Counted from the first letter of the stretch, positions 25,958-34,687 are shown. The stretch: DNA of 64,000 nucleotides from VAXT01 sp963774625 (GCA_963774625.1 CAVZFQ010000013.1:496001-560000); one strand, 5' to 3'. Notes: generated by a model not told the origin, from the letters alone. Translations and numbers: made by a program.

Positions 25958-26779
25958 CTACGTCGCGACGATGTGCGCGAGGCGCTCGGCCAGTTCCTGG
26001 GTGCCGGCGGCCGCCACCGGCGAGCGCGCAGCGACGTCCAGCGGAGCGGCTTCGAACGGGCCCGCATCGGCGAAGACGATCGGCAACGAGCACTCCTGCA
26101 ACAGGAGCTGCGCGGCCGCGATGTCGACTGCGCGGGCCTCCTTCAGCGAGCAGACGGCGTCCACGCGGCCGGCCGCGAGGTGGCACAGCGACAGAGCGAG
26201 CGAGCCCATGATCCGCAGCCGCTTGGCAAAGCCCGAGAAGGCGACCGCCTTGTCCGCAATCGCCCCGGCAACCGTCGCCTCGACGGAGAGGATCTCGATC
26301 GGGTCGACCGGACGCGACTCGCCGAGGCGGGTCTCGCCCAGCCACGCGCCGCCGCCACGCGTCGCCGACCACTCCTCGCCCGAGCCGAAGTCGTAGACGT
26401 AGCCGAAGTGGACGTCACCCATATGCGCGCCGTCGGCGATGGCGATCGAGACCGAGAAGTACGGAATCCCTCGCTTCGCGTTCATCGACCCGTCGATGGG
26501 ATCCAGGACCACGTGGGTGGTCGGTTTGTCACCGAAGGACCGTTCGCCCAGCTCTTCGGACACCAGGTGGAAATCGTGCCCCTCGGCGTGCAGGCGCTCG
26601 AGCAGTGCCACGATGGCGCCTTCCGCTGCGGCGTCGATCGCGGTCGTCTCGTCGCCGCCTTTGCCGTCTCCCGTGACCGGCTCGCGATCGAGCCGGCCGG
26701 GTAGCTCGACGAGCACGCGCTTCACCTCGATGACCGCGGCACGGCAGAAACCCGCCCATGGCTCCGGGCCGTGAATCAC
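25958..26779 (-). CDS. Inositol monophosphatase-family phosphatase
   Basis: A 273-residue Mg-dependent, lithium-sensitive phosphatase-fold protein. Metal motifs are complete: E75-E76 in SEELGE, DPIDGSMN at 93-100 and ARAVDIAAAQLL near residue 215. Substrates in this family include inositol phosphate, fructose-1,6-bisphosphate, PAP and histidinol phosphate; I cannot choose among them. The GTG start at 26779 overlaps the stop of the DUF1015 gene upstream (GTGA), so the two are probably co-translated. Confidence 0.85.
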   Translation of the reverse strand: MIHGPEPWAGFCRAAVIEVKRVLVELPGRLDREPVTGDGKGGDETTAIDAAAEGAIVALLERLHAEGHDFHLVSEELGERSFGDKPTTHVVLDPIDGSMNAKRGIPYFSVSIAIADGAHMGDVHFGYVYDFGSGEEWSATRGGGAWLGETRLGESRPVDPIEILSVEATVAGAIADKAVAFSGFAKRLRIMGSLALSLCHLAAGRVDAVCSLKEARAVDIAAAQLLLQECSLPIVFADAGPFEAAPLDVAARSPVAAAGTQELAERLAHIVAT

Positions 26780-27861
26780 GGCTCGAGAGGGTGGATGAGG
26801 AGCCCCGAGAGGAGCTTCGGGAAGAAGTACGTGCTCTTCTGCGGCATCGTCTCGCCACGCTTGGCGACCGCGAACACGTCCTCGATGCGGGTCGGGCGCA
26901 TCAGCACGGCAACCTCCGCCTCACCCTTGTCCACGGCGCGCACGGCCTCCTGCCAGTCGGGCGTGTACGTCAGGCCCTCGTGGCCGAGGCGGTCGACCAG
27001 GCGGACATCCAGCTCGCCGTCGCCGTCGAGCGCGAGCTCGGTGCGCCCGTCTCCGTAGACGACGACCGCCGCTCGATCGCGCGGGAGCGAGTTCAGCTCG
27101 GCCAGCGCGTCCTCGGGCCCCGGGCGCGCTTCGCCGCCGAGGGTCTCCGCCGGCCGCGTGCCGAAGACACGATGCGTGGGAAAGATCTCGAGGCCCGGGT
27201 CGTCCACTGAGACGAGCACGACGAGCATGTGCCCGCTGGCCGGAGTCCCGGTCTCTTCGTGGTACGCGAGGGCGGTCTCGTACCGATGGTGACCATCGGC
27301 GATCAGTAGCTGGCGATCGGAGAAGGCCTCCGAGACCGCGGCCGCCTCGTCGAGCCTCCAGAGCCGGGTGCCCTCGACGTCGAGGTCCGGCGCGCGCTCG
27401 GGAACGTCGAACGGCCGCTCGCCTTCGTGGAGAAGGAAGATCGGCTCGAGCTGGGCGCCGACCTCGCGCAGGATGCGGAGGCGCCCCTCCTTCGGCCCGC
27501 GGTGCGTGCGCTCGTGCGGCAGCACGGTCCCGGTCTCGTACGGCTCGACCTTCAGCGACCCGACCAGGCCCGTCCGGGTTCGCGCGACCCCGTCGGGACC
27601 GACGTAGTCCTGCGACAGCGCCCAGAACCCCGCTTCGTCCGGGACGAGGACCTTCTGCTCGCGCCACTCTCGGAAGAGCCGACCGGCCTCGGCCTCCGAT
27701 TCGGGCAGGGTCAGATGAACGACGTTGTGCGGGTTCTTGGCGAGGTAGCGCTCCCGCTCCTCGGGCCCGATCACGTCGTATGGAGGCGCGACGAGATCCT
27801 CGAGCGGCCCGGCCTGCCGCTCGTCGTACCGCAACGCCCGAAACGGCTTGATCTCGGCCAA
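26776..27861 (-). CDS. DUF1015-family protein
   Basis: A 361-residue protein with the family hallmarks: the N-terminal IKPFRALRYD, DLVAPPYDVIGPEER near residue 22, PHERTHRGPKEGRL near 114, and LLIADGHHRYETALAY near 187. DUF1015 proteins have a ParB/sulfiredoxin-like fold and are related to SerK-like kinases; activity here is unknown. ATG 27861. The stop overlaps the IMPase start. It is divergent from the YhaM-like gene over a 44-bp gap. Confidence 0.88.
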   Translation of the reverse strand: MAEIKPFRALRYDERQAGPLEDLVAPPYDVIGPEERERYLAKNPHNVVHLTLPESEAEAGRLFREWREQKVLVPDEAGFWALSQDYVGPDGVARTRTGLVGSLKVEPYETGTVLPHERTHRGPKEGRLRILREVGAQLEPIFLLHEGERPFDVPERAPDLDVEGTRLWRLDEAAAVSEAFSDRQLLIADGHHRYETALAYHEETGTPASGHMLVVLVSVDDPGLEIFPTHRVFGTRPAETLGGEARPGPEDALAELNSLPRDRAAVVVYGDGRTELALDGDGELDVRLVDRLGHEGLTYTPDWQEAVRAVDKGEAEVAVLMRPTRIEDVFAVAKRGETMPQKSTYFFPKLLSGLLIHPLEP

Positions 27862-27905
27862 AGCGTCGCCACCCTACCATCCGTTTCTGGACCTAGACTT
27901 GGGCC

Positions 27906-28736
27906 GTGTCCGCGATTGCCGAGCTGGAGCAGGACCGAGTCGTCGAGGCTGTCTACGCGGTCGCCAAGAAGGAGCGTCTGCGCACGAAGGGCGGCGCGCC
28001 GTACCTGGCTCTGGAGCTGGTCGACCCGAGCGGTCGCATCGAGGCCCGGGTCTGGAACGACGTGGAGCTGCTGGATTCGCGGTTCGCGGAGGGCGACGCC
28101 GTCCGCGTCCTCGGCCGCGTCGACCTCTTTCGCGACAAGCTCCAGCTCGACGTGCGCTCGATCGAGCCCGCCGAAGGCCAGGATCCCGCCGCGCTCTCGC
28201 CCGCGCTGCGACGAGACGCCGACGAGCTCGACGGCTTCCTCGAGTTCCTGGCCGGCGAGATCGCGCATCCGGGACTGCGTGCGACGGCCGCCCGTTTCGT
28301 CGACGACGTGGACTTTCGAGGTCAGCTACGAAGCCTGCCCGCCACCACCGACGGTCATCACTCCTACGCCGGCGGCCTCCTCGAGCACACGGTCGGAGTG
28401 GCCACGCTCTGCCGCGAGACGGCGCAGCTGCACCCGCGCCTGCGCAGTGACCTGCTCCTGACCGCGGCCGTCCTACACGACGCCGGCCGGACCCTCGAGC
28501 TCACGCGCGGCCCTGTCTTCCGCCCCACGGACGAGGGCCGGCTGCTCGGGCACGTGCACCTGGGTCTTCGGTTGATCGAGACGCGGGCGGCGGCGCTAGA
28601 GGCAGAAGTGCGAGCCGAGCTGCTGCACGCGGTCGCCGTGCACCACGATGCCCGCGCCGCACGGACGGCCGAGGCTGCCGTCCTCTACCACGCGAATCAA
28701 CTCGACGCGGTGGCCGCGACCCGCCCCGTCAGCTAG
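27906..28736 (+). CDS. YhaM-like OB-fold/HD-domain 3'-5' exoribonuclease family protein
   Basis: A 276-residue protein. An N-terminal OB fold (residues 15-85, PYLALELVDPSGRIEARVWND) is followed by an HD domain with HHSYAGGLLEHTVGVA near residue 150 and LLTAAVLHDAGRTLE near 188. The arrangement matches YhaM/CBF1-type exoribonucleases. The HD motif reads LHDAGR rather than the common LHDIGK, so the conserved lysine is arginine. GTG 27906 start. The 3' end overlaps the convergent arsR stop by four bases. Confidence 0.82.
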   Translation: MSAIAELEQDRVVEAVYAVAKKERLRTKGGAPYLALELVDPSGRIEARVWNDVELLDSRFAEGDAVRVLGRVDLFRDKLQLDVRSIEPAEGQDPAALSPALRRDADELDGFLEFLAGEIAHPGLRATAARFVDDVDFRGQLRSLPATTDGHHSYAGGLLEHTVGVATLCRETAQLHPRLRSDLLLTAAVLHDAGRTLELTRGPVFRPTDEGRLLGHVHLGLRLIETRAAALEAEVRAELLHAVAVHHDARAARTAEAAVLYHANQLDAVAATRPVS

Positions 28737-29101
28737 CCGGCGGCCGTAGCCAACACCGTCTCGGGCTTCGCCGAGCCGCCGAGCGCGAACGCCAGCGACT
28801 CCACTGCGGCCGGCACGAGCCGGTAGAACGTCCAGGTTCCGCGCTTGCGTGCGACCTCGACCAGACCGGCCTCGCGAAGAACCTTCAAGTGGTGCGAGAT
28901 CGTCGGCTGGGAGAGGCCGAGGTGCTCGAACTCACAGACGCAGCACTCTTCGTGATTTGCAAGCGAGTTCACGATCGAGAGCCGGGTCGGGTCCGACAGC
29001 GCCTTGAACTGCCCGGCGAGGGCGTTCAACTCCTTGCCCTTCAGCGGCGGGGAGCCCGGTGCGCAGCACTGGATGGGGGAAATGGTCGCGATCTGCTTCA
29101 T
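28733..29101 (-). CDS. ArsR/SmtB-family metal(loid)-sensing repressor
   Basis: A 122-residue winged-helix repressor. The recognition region is LGLSQPTISHHLKVLREAGLV (61-81), and the wing is RKRGTWTFYRLVP. C53, C54 and C56 in ECCVCEFEHL match the metal-sensing position of ArsR (ELCVCDL). A second pair, C12-C13, lies in the N-terminal arm. It would dissociate from DNA on binding As(III)/Sb(III) or a soft metal; the inducer is not proven. ATG 29101 is preferred to TTG 29107. The gene is divergent from a six-cysteine peptide gene across a gap containing an inverted repeat. Confidence 0.88.
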   Translation of the reverse strand: MKQIATISPIQCCAPGSPPLKGKELNALAGQFKALSDPTRLSIVNSLANHEECCVCEFEHLGLSQPTISHHLKVLREAGLVEVARKRGTWTFYRLVPAAVESLAFALGGSAKPETVLATAAG

Positions 29102-29143
29102 TGACAAACTTCAATATAGCAACTAGCGTCTTGTATTGAAAGT
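29101..29143 (+). promoter_or_regulatory. Candidate promoter and ArsR operator between arsR and the Cys-rich peptide
   Basis: On the plus strand TTGACA (29101-29106) is a perfect -35 box, with TAGCGT at 29124-29129 as a weak -10, 17 bases away. An inverted repeat, TTCAATA (29110-29116) and TATTGAA (29134-29140), spans and follows it. On the minus strand TATATT (29117-29112) can be a -10 for arsR. The placement suits autoregulated divergent control; the 17-base spacing between arms is longer than in classic ArsR operators. Confidence 0.5.
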
Positions 29144-29168
29144 CATCGATCTAAGAGAGGAGGCCGAT

Positions 29169-29219
29169 ATGTCCTGTTGCGGTACTGGCTGCTGCGATGA
29201 CGACGGCGGCTGCTGCTAG
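29169..29219 (+). CDS. 16-residue cysteine-rich peptide, metallothionein-like
   Basis: The ORF encodes MSCCGTGCCDDDGGCC: six of sixteen residues are cysteine, in three CC pairs. A perfect AGGAGG (29158-29163) lies 5 bases before the ATG and a promoter-operator candidate just upstream, so translation is likely despite the size. Divergent pairing with an ArsR repressor suggests a metal(loid)-binding peptide induced by arsenic or a soft metal; this is inference. I know no named family with this sequence. It ends 20 bp before the convergent VWA gene, after a short self-complementary AAGCGCGCGCTT (29226-29237). A chance ORF remains possible, but the ribosome site argues against it. Confidence 0.65.
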   Translation: MSCCGTGCCDDDGGCC

Positions 29220-29238
29220 CGAGGAAAGCGCGCGCTTC

Positions 29239-30201
29239 TCATCTGAAATTTCGCCGCCAGAGGAGGAACGCCAAGGGGAGGAACGCGGCCGCGAACGCAT
29301 ACGAGGCGAGCGGCGTCGGCACGATCTCTTTCGACTCGGCCTGCGGCCCGCCCTCCCCAGCACCGCTTCGAACGGCCTCGATCGCCTGTCCGAGGTCGTC
29401 ATCGTCGAAGGTCGCGCCGCCTGTCGCCTCCGCGAACGTCTGTGCAGCCTCCGCGGCTCCCTCCTCGGGCACATAGCGTGGGTCCGGAGCTCCGTCCACG
29501 TAGATCCGCTCGCGATCGGAGCCGATGCGGATCACGATCGTCTCGATCCTCGAGTCGCGGAAGGAGTCACGGAGAAACGCCTGGTTGAAGGGGCGGCTTT
29601 CGGAGTCCGTGAAGATCACGAGCACGCGGTACCGCGCGCCCGGCGCGAAGAAGCCCTGCTTCGGCAGGCCGGTGAACGCCTCGAGGCTACTGCCGAGGCC
29701 GTTCCCTCGCTGCACCGAAGCCGGCCGTTCGATGCCGAGCGACTTGTCCACCGTGAGCTCGAACGACCGGTAGTTGGCCGTCGGAAAGAGATGCGCGAGC
29801 ACCCGGTCCGTGACGGAGACGACGCCGACGCGCAGCTCCGGAAGTGCCGCGCGCATCTCCTTGCCGTGCCGCACGGCGCGCTCGAACCGTGTGTCGGAGC
29901 CCGCCGAGGAGGACGCCGCCATCGAGCGCGTCGTGTCGAAGGCGAAGAGCGCCTCTGCGTCGTTGCGGACGGTGCGCGTCCGCTCGCGCTCCAGCACCGG
30001 CTGGGCCGCACCGACCGAGACGAAGACCGCGAACACCACGATCGCGGCCACGTAGGGCCAGCCGCGCGCGAGCGGGGCCGGCAGCTTCAGCACAGTCCGG
30101 GCAATCCGCGCGCGCGACTCCGCGAGCAGAAGCGCGAAGACGGGCACACCGACCGCCAGACCGACGATGGCCGCCTCCGGGCTGAGGAACGTCAGGCGCA
30201 T
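29239..30201 (-). CDS. Membrane VWA-domain protein (BatA/BatB-like), last gene of the MoxR operon
   Basis: A 320-residue protein: two N-terminal hydrophobic helices (about residues 8-25 and 48-68), a von Willebrand A domain (about residues 85-265) and a C-terminal helix followed by RRNFR. The MIDAS motif is FDTTRSM (DxTxS), with later FTDSES. The VWA domain probably faces the periplasmic side between helices. It follows the TPR gene by two bases. Role unknown; in related Bat operons these proteins work with a MoxR ATPase. Confidence 0.8.
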   Translation of the reverse strand: MRLTFLSPEAAIVGLAVGVPVFALLLAESRARIARTVLKLPAPLARGWPYVAAIVVFAVFVSVGAAQPVLERERTRTVRNDAEALFAFDTTRSMAASSSAGSDTRFERAVRHGKEMRAALPELRVGVVSVTDRVLAHLFPTANYRSFELTVDKSLGIERPASVQRGNGLGSSLEAFTGLPKQGFFAPGARYRVLVIFTDSESRPFNQAFLRDSFRDSRIETIVIRIGSDRERIYVDGAPDPRYVPEEGAAEAAQTFAEATGGATFDDDDLGQAIEAVRSGAGEGGPQAESKEIVPTPLASYAFAAAFLPLAFLLWRRNFR

Positions 30202-30203
30202 GA

Positions 30204-30839
30204 TCAGTACCCGTGCCCGCGGCGAAGCTGCGCCGCCCCTGCGATGCCGCGGCCGCGCGCGTTGACGCCGTAGCGGATCTGCAGACGCGCGGCGTTCGGC
30301 TCGAGCAACCGCAGCACGAGCTCGAGGTTGAACATCGCCTCCTCGTTCGCCGGGTCGATCCGTAGGGCCTTGCGAAAGCCGTTCAGGCTCCGCTCGAGCA
30401 GCTCAGGTCCGTTTTGCGGATCGCCCAGCGCCTCCTCCAGGATCATGATCGCTTCGAGGTTCGCCGCCTTCGAACGCGCCGGAGTCTCCATGCCCGCTGT
30501 CTCCGCGCGCGCAAGAGCGAGCTGAGCGTCGGCGCGGAAGGCGCGAGCATTGAAGTCGTACGGGTCTCGCCCGCGGAGGCGAAGCAGCTCATAGAGCCGG
30601 CTGGCTCTGCGAAAAGCGACGTCGTCCTCCGTGCGGAGAGTCTTTTCCAGCGCCGGCGCGTCGGTCTGCACCTCCCAGAGGCCCTCCCGTGCAGGCTGGG
30701 CGCGGAATGCAGCGTCGCTGCGGCGAATCTCGGCTTCGATCTGCGAGGCCTCGCGGGCCACGAATGCGGAGGCCAGGGCCGCGGAGAGGCAGAGACCGGC
30801 GAGCACGAAGGGCAACACTCGGCGGGCGCGCGCCCTCAC
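30204..30839 (-). CDS. Membrane-anchored TPR-containing protein (BatC-like)
   Basis: A 211-residue protein with an N-terminal helix (LPFVLAGLCLSAALASAFVA at about 9-28) and an alpha-helical rest with tetratricopeptide-like segments, notably LLERSLNGFRKALRIDPANEEAMFNLELVLRLL near residue 160. GTG 30839 overlaps the stop of the upstream VWA gene (GTGA). The C-terminal tail is glycine/arginine-rich. BatC-like by position and architecture. Confidence 0.72.
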   Translation of the reverse strand: MRARARRVLPFVLAGLCLSAALASAFVAREASQIEAEIRRSDAAFRAQPAREGLWEVQTDAPALEKTLRTEDDVAFRRASRLYELLRLRGRDPYDFNARAFRADAQLALARAETAGMETPARSKAANLEAIMILEEALGDPQNGPELLERSLNGFRKALRIDPANEEAMFNLELVLRLLEPNAARLQIRYGVNARGRGIAGAAQLRRGHGY

Positions 30840-31750
30840 GACCGCTCCCCCGTCCGGCGCCAGGTCAACCGGCCACAGTAATGCTCGTTGAGCGCGAGGA
30901 GCAGGAGCGCGACCAGGCCCACGGCTGCGAGATCGACCGGAAACGCCTCGGCCGTGCGCACCGGTTTCCGCGCGGCCGTCCGTGGAGAAAGGTTCGCCCG
31001 GCGCACGAAGGCCTCGCGTCCTATCAAGCGCCGAAAATAGAGGCGATCGTCGTTGAACGCCCGGAGTGCGACGACGTGGAGCGGGATCTCCTGCGCCCTG
31101 TACGTGATCAGCTCGCGGGTCAGCGCCGGCACGTCGAAGAGCGAGTCGTCCAGGTCGCTGACGAGGAGCACGCCGCGATGGGTCATCTTCTCGCGCGCGA
31201 GCACCTCCCGCGCCATCCGCAGGCCCGCCGAGATCCTCGTACCGCCCCGGAAACTCTCCGACCACGGATTCTGCTGCCGGCCGCGCGAGCGAGCCTGCCG
31301 CAGCTCGGCAGGTGTCATCCGTTTCGTCCCCGGTGGACAGTTGAAGCCGGGCGGCAAGTCGCAGTTCTGAACGGGAGGCGTGAAGATGCGGAGGTACGCC
31401 GACAGCTCGCTGGAGCTGGTCCCCGGCGGCACCGCTTCGTACGCAACGTCCGAGAAGAGCACGAGCCCGAAGTCCTGGCCGGTCTTCGACAGGTACTCGA
31501 TCGGGCGCAAGAAACTGCGGCCGGGCCCGCCGACGCTCGCCGACATGTCGAGGACGAGGACGCCGCTCTCGCTGCCGGGGAAGAGGGTCCTCGCGCGCTT
31601 GTCCGGGTCGCGGCCGAACGACACGGCCAGCGCGACCGCGACGAGAATCACACCGGCGAGCGCGAACCGGATCAGCGCCGTGCGACGGACGTTGGCGTCG
31701 AGCTCGAGGGCATCCGCCACCGGGATCGCCTGTGGACGCCGGACGCTCAT
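30836..31750 (-). CDS. Membrane VWA-domain protein (BatA-like)
   Basis: A 304-residue protein: an N-terminal helix at about 27-45, a VWA domain beginning VLVLDMSASVGGPG (MIDAS DxSxS) at about residue 67, and a C-terminal helix (AVGLVALLLLALNEHYCG). An insertion with three cysteines, QNCDLPPGFNCPPG plus a later cysteine, lies between MIDAS parts. ATG 31750 overlaps the stop of the BatD-like gene (ATGA) and follows GAGG. Upstream, the same frame is open through the preceding genes, but those parts belong to other proteins. Confidence 0.8.
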   Translation of the reverse strand: MSVRRPQAIPVADALELDANVRRTALIRFALAGVILVAVALAVSFGRDPDKRARTLFPGSESGVLVLDMSASVGGPGRSFLRPIEYLSKTGQDFGLVLFSDVAYEAVPPGTSSSELSAYLRIFTPPVQNCDLPPGFNCPPGTKRMTPAELRQARSRGRQQNPWSESFRGGTRISAGLRMAREVLAREKMTHRGVLLVSDLDDSLFDVPALTRELITYRAQEIPLHVVALRAFNDDRLYFRRLIGREAFVRRANLSPRTAARKPVRTAEAFPVDLAAVGLVALLLLALNEHYCGRLTWRRTGERS

Positions 31751-32659
31751 CGAGCCTCCTCGGCGATCACGCGCTCGACCTCGTCCGACAACGGCTCGAC
31801 GGTCGATCCGGACGGGTCGCGGCGCCGCCAGGCGAGACTGGGTGGCGGTCCGCGCCAGGTCCGGCTCCTCCGTCTGCCGAAGCTCGACCGCGAGTCGCTC
31901 GAGCGCACGGCGGCTGTCAACGCGCTCACCGCCCTCGGTCGAGCGCCGCACCAGGTTGAGCGCCCGCTGGAGCGGCGAGAGCCGTGCGCGCCGCCGGGCC
32001 AGCGCCGAAGCGGCCAGGGCCGGCAACGCCAGGGCGCGCGTGAGCAGGAACAGCCCTGCGATCCCGAGCAGGACGGCCAGCCCATACGCCACCGATGTCA
32101 CCGTCGAGGGAGCGACCCGATACGAGAGGGGCGGAAGGTCTCGCACGTCCGCGAGCAGCTCGAGGCCCTCCAGGTCGTTGCTGCCGATCCTCGAGGCGGT
32201 TCGCACCGGGGGCCAGTCCACCGATGCGATCTGTGGATCGCGAAGCGCGATCGGCTTGTACTCGACCCTCGTCCGCGGGACCTCCAGAAAGCCACTCTTG
32301 GGCGCGAGACACTCGCGGGTAAGGCACGCGAGGACGAACTCGGTCCGCACGCGCGTGATCCCGTCGAACGACTCCCGGCTCTCGGAGCGCGATGTGATCG
32401 TGTACGGAGCAAAGCGCGGGGTCGCCTTCACGCTGTCCGCCTCGATCCGGGTCGAGTCGAAGACGACCTCGAGGCGGGCGGTGACCGGCTCGCCGAAGAG
32501 ATGCGCTCGCGGCTCGAAGCTGGTGGCGGTCGAGACCAGCTCGCCCCTCAGCGTCGGCGTTTCCCCGCCCGAGTCGTCCCGGCCCATGAGCAGCACGACG
32601 GCCACGACGAGGATGGCCACCGTGGCCCCGGCAAAGACAAGTGCGAGTCTCGGTCTCAG
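31747..32659 (-). CDS. BatD-like membrane protein, interrupted by a +1 frameshift
   Basis: A protein of about 303 residues after correction: an N-terminal helix (LALVFAGATVAILVVAVVLLM), an extracytoplasmic beta-rich domain (LFGEPVTARLEVVFDSTRIEADSV, typical of BatD-like oxygen-tolerance proteins), a second helix near residue 190 and a cytosolic helical tail. The frame breaks at the GGG at 31840-31842. Removing one base joins ELRQTEEPDLARTAT to SLAWRRRDPSG and ends at the TGA overlapping the VWA ATG. The only sensible start is CTG at 32659, overlapping the DUF58 stop (CTGA), with GGGAGGAG ending 7 bases upstream. Known BatD proteins are periplasmic; function here is inferred from context. Confidence 0.65.
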
Positions 32660-33588
32660 AACGGCGCTCCTCCCGGGTGCAGGCGAAGCTCGGCCCAGGT
32701 CATGAAGCGGCTGTAGATCTCGTTCCGATCGGTGGTCGCAAGGAGCAGCGGCTCGAGCCCGAACCCCTGTAGCTCCTCCAGCAGGCTCGCGAGTCGATCC
32801 TCGTTCTCGCCTTTGCGACGTGTCACTTCGCGCCGGCTCAGCCGGACCGCCTTCACGCCGCCCGTACGCGCATCGGCGAGCGGGACGACCACCGAGGACA
32901 CGGGTGGGAAGCTCTGCTCCCACGTCGGGTCCTGGATGATCACGGGCACGATCTCCCAGGGCAGCTCGAGCACGGTCGCCCAGATCTCCGGGGCCGGGGG
33001 CACTAGGAAATCGGACAGCACGAAGACGAAGCTCCCGGGCGGCAGCGAGCGCCGCGCGGCGACGAGATGGTGAAACGCCTGCGTGAGGTTGTCCCTCGGC
33101 GCCTTGTACTCGGGCCAGAGCAGATGGCTCTCCTTCACGCGCCAGAAGTCCTGCTGGCTGTGCGGCGGGCGCCAGAAGGGCTCCGAGTCGCCGTTGGCGT
33201 AGTCGAGGTAGCCGACGAGCCCCCGGGCCTTGGCCGTGCTGTCGGCGATCTGCCGGCCCGCCTCGAGCATCACGTCCGGCTTGGACAGCCAGGGGAGGCT
33301 CTGCGGGTACAACGCCATCTCCGGCCGCCGATCGCAGAGGATCACGACCCGGGGTGCCTCCTCGGCGAAGCGCTCCCGGACGATGAACTCGTCCGTCCCG
33401 CGCGCGGAGGACAGCCGCGCAGAGGCGTTCCAGTCGATCGTGTCGACGTCGTCGCCGGGCTGGTACGGGCGCGAGCTGGCGACGTCGGAGCCCATCCCGC
33501 GGCGGACGCTTCTCACAGCGCCGAAGGCGAGCCCGATCAGCCTGCGGCGCGGAACGAGCGGGAACGTCAGCTCGTACTGCGCGGACAT
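32656..33588 (-). CDS. DUF58-domain protein (MoxR-operon partner)
   Basis: A 310-residue protein with the DUF58 signature SSRPYQPGDDVDTIDWNASAR near residue 39 and a VWA-like C-terminal half (VVILCDRRPEM; FVFVLSDFLVPP). DUF58 proteins accompany MoxR ATPases and are thought to act in complex assembly. ATG 33588, six bases after the moxR stop. It is distinct in sequence from the second DUF58 at 55614-56543, whose signature is IRDWEPGDDIRRIDWNATAR. Confidence 0.85.
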   Translation of the reverse strand: MSAQYELTFPLVPRRRLIGLAFGAVRSVRRGMGSDVASSRPYQPGDDVDTIDWNASARLSSARGTDEFIVRERFAEEAPRVVILCDRRPEMALYPQSLPWLSKPDVMLEAGRQIADSTAKARGLVGYLDYANGDSEPFWRPPHSQQDFWRVKESHLLWPEYKAPRDNLTQAFHHLVAARRSLPPGSFVFVLSDFLVPPAPEIWATVLELPWEIVPVIIQDPTWEQSFPPVSSVVVPLADARTGGVKAVRLSRREVTRRKGENEDRLASLLEELQGFGLEPLLLATTDRNEIYSRFMTWAELRLHPGGAPF

Positions 33589-33594
33589 CGGCGG

Positions 33595-34680
33595 CTAGCT
33601 GGTCTGGATGGGTACGACCTCGCCCGAGAGGTCGGCCTGCGGGCGCGGGCAGCTCTCGAGGCAGCGGGCACGGAACTGCCTGAGCGTCTCCGGCCAGCCG
33701 AGGCGGCGAACCTCGACCAGGAAGGCCGGCGTGAAGAGGATGCGGTGCCCGATCACGGGGAGGAAGAGCTCCTCGACGTCCTCCGGCGCGACGTAATCGC
33801 GGTCGTGCAAGAGCGCCCAGGCGCGCGCGGCCTTCTCTAGCGCGAGGCTGCCGCGAACCGAGGCGCCGATCGCGACGGTGTCGAGCTCGCGCGTGGCCCG
33901 AACGAGATCGATGATCCAGCGCTCGAGCAAATCGTGAACGTAGACGGCCTCGACCGCGTGTTGCAGGGTCTCGATCTCGTCGAGCGAGACTGCAGGCTCC
34001 ACGTGCTTGAGCGGATGCCCGCCGCGCTGTTCGCGAACGATCCCGATCTCTTCCTCCGCATCCGGGTAGCCGAGCGCGGTCTTCAGGAAGAAGCGGTCGA
34101 GCTGGGCCTCGGGAAGCGGGAAGGTGCCCTCGAGCTCGATCGGGTTCTGGGTGGCCAGAACGAGGAAGGGCTCGGGCAAGATCCGCGTGACGCCGTCGAC
34201 GGTGACCTGGCGCTCGGCCATCGCCTCGAGCAGCGCCGACTGCGTCTTCGGCATCGCGCGGTTGATCTCGTCGACGAGCACGACGTTGGCGAAGACCGGG
34301 CCCTGCCGGAACTCGAAATCGCGACTCTGCTGGTTGTAGACCGACAGCCCTGTGACGTCGGTGGGCTGGAGGTCCGGCGTGCACTGGATGCGCGAGGGGA
34401 TCGCGCCCTCGACCGTCTGGGCGATCGCGCGTGCGAGAACGGTCTTGGCGGTGCCGGGCACGTCTTCGAGGAGGACGTGGCCCTCACAGGCGAGCGCTGC
34501 GAGCACGAGCTTGATCTCGCGGCTCTTGCCGTGCACAGCCAGCTCGATGTTCGCCACGAAGCGGTCGGCCACGCCGACGGCCTGCTCGAAGCGCTCTTCG
34601 CGCCGGTCCGCGGTCTCGGTCCCGTCCATGCCGGGCTTCAGTGTAGGGGCCGCCCGCCCCGCATCGGGGTCACCGTTCAC
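33595..34680 (-). CDS. MoxR-family AAA+ ATPase (operon 1)
   Basis: A 361-residue AAA+ ATPase from GTG 34680. ATG 34629 (MDGTETADRREE) is an equally reasonable start that removes 17 residues. Walker A is EDVPGTAKT, Walker B is VVLVDEINRAMPKTQSALLEAM, and sensor 1 is LATQNPIELEGTFPLPEAQLDRF. The C-terminal lid domain continues to about residue 340. MoxR proteins act as chaperones for metal-cofactor or multi-protein assembly with DUF58/VWA partners encoded downstream here. Confidence 0.88.
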   Translation of the reverse strand: MNGDPDAGRAAPTLKPGMDGTETADRREERFEQAVGVADRFVANIELAVHGKSREIKLVLAALACEGHVLLEDVPGTAKTVLARAIAQTVEGAIPSRIQCTPDLQPTDVTGLSVYNQQSRDFEFRQGPVFANVVLVDEINRAMPKTQSALLEAMAERQVTVDGVTRILPEPFLVLATQNPIELEGTFPLPEAQLDRFFLKTALGYPDAEEEIGIVREQRGGHPLKHVEPAVSLDEIETLQHAVEAVYVHDLLERWIIDLVRATRELDTVAIGASVRGSLALEKAARAWALLHDRDYVAPEDVEELFLPVIGHRILFTPAFLVEVRRLGWPETLRQFRARCLESCPRPQADLSGEVVPIQTS

Positions 34681-34687
34681 CGCTTAA

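Noticed and set aside
30689..32716. Plus-strand frame of 675 codons opposite the VWA and BatD-like genes
   Set aside because: The minus strand carries MIDAS motifs, helices and coupled junctions; the plus-strand product is R/E/D-rich shadow sequence.
31747..34384. A single giant 1182-codon minus-strand protein
   Set aside because: The frame is open across several genes by chance; only the segments at 30836-31750 and about 31843-32659 are coding in this frame, and the DUF58 and MoxR genes use other frames.
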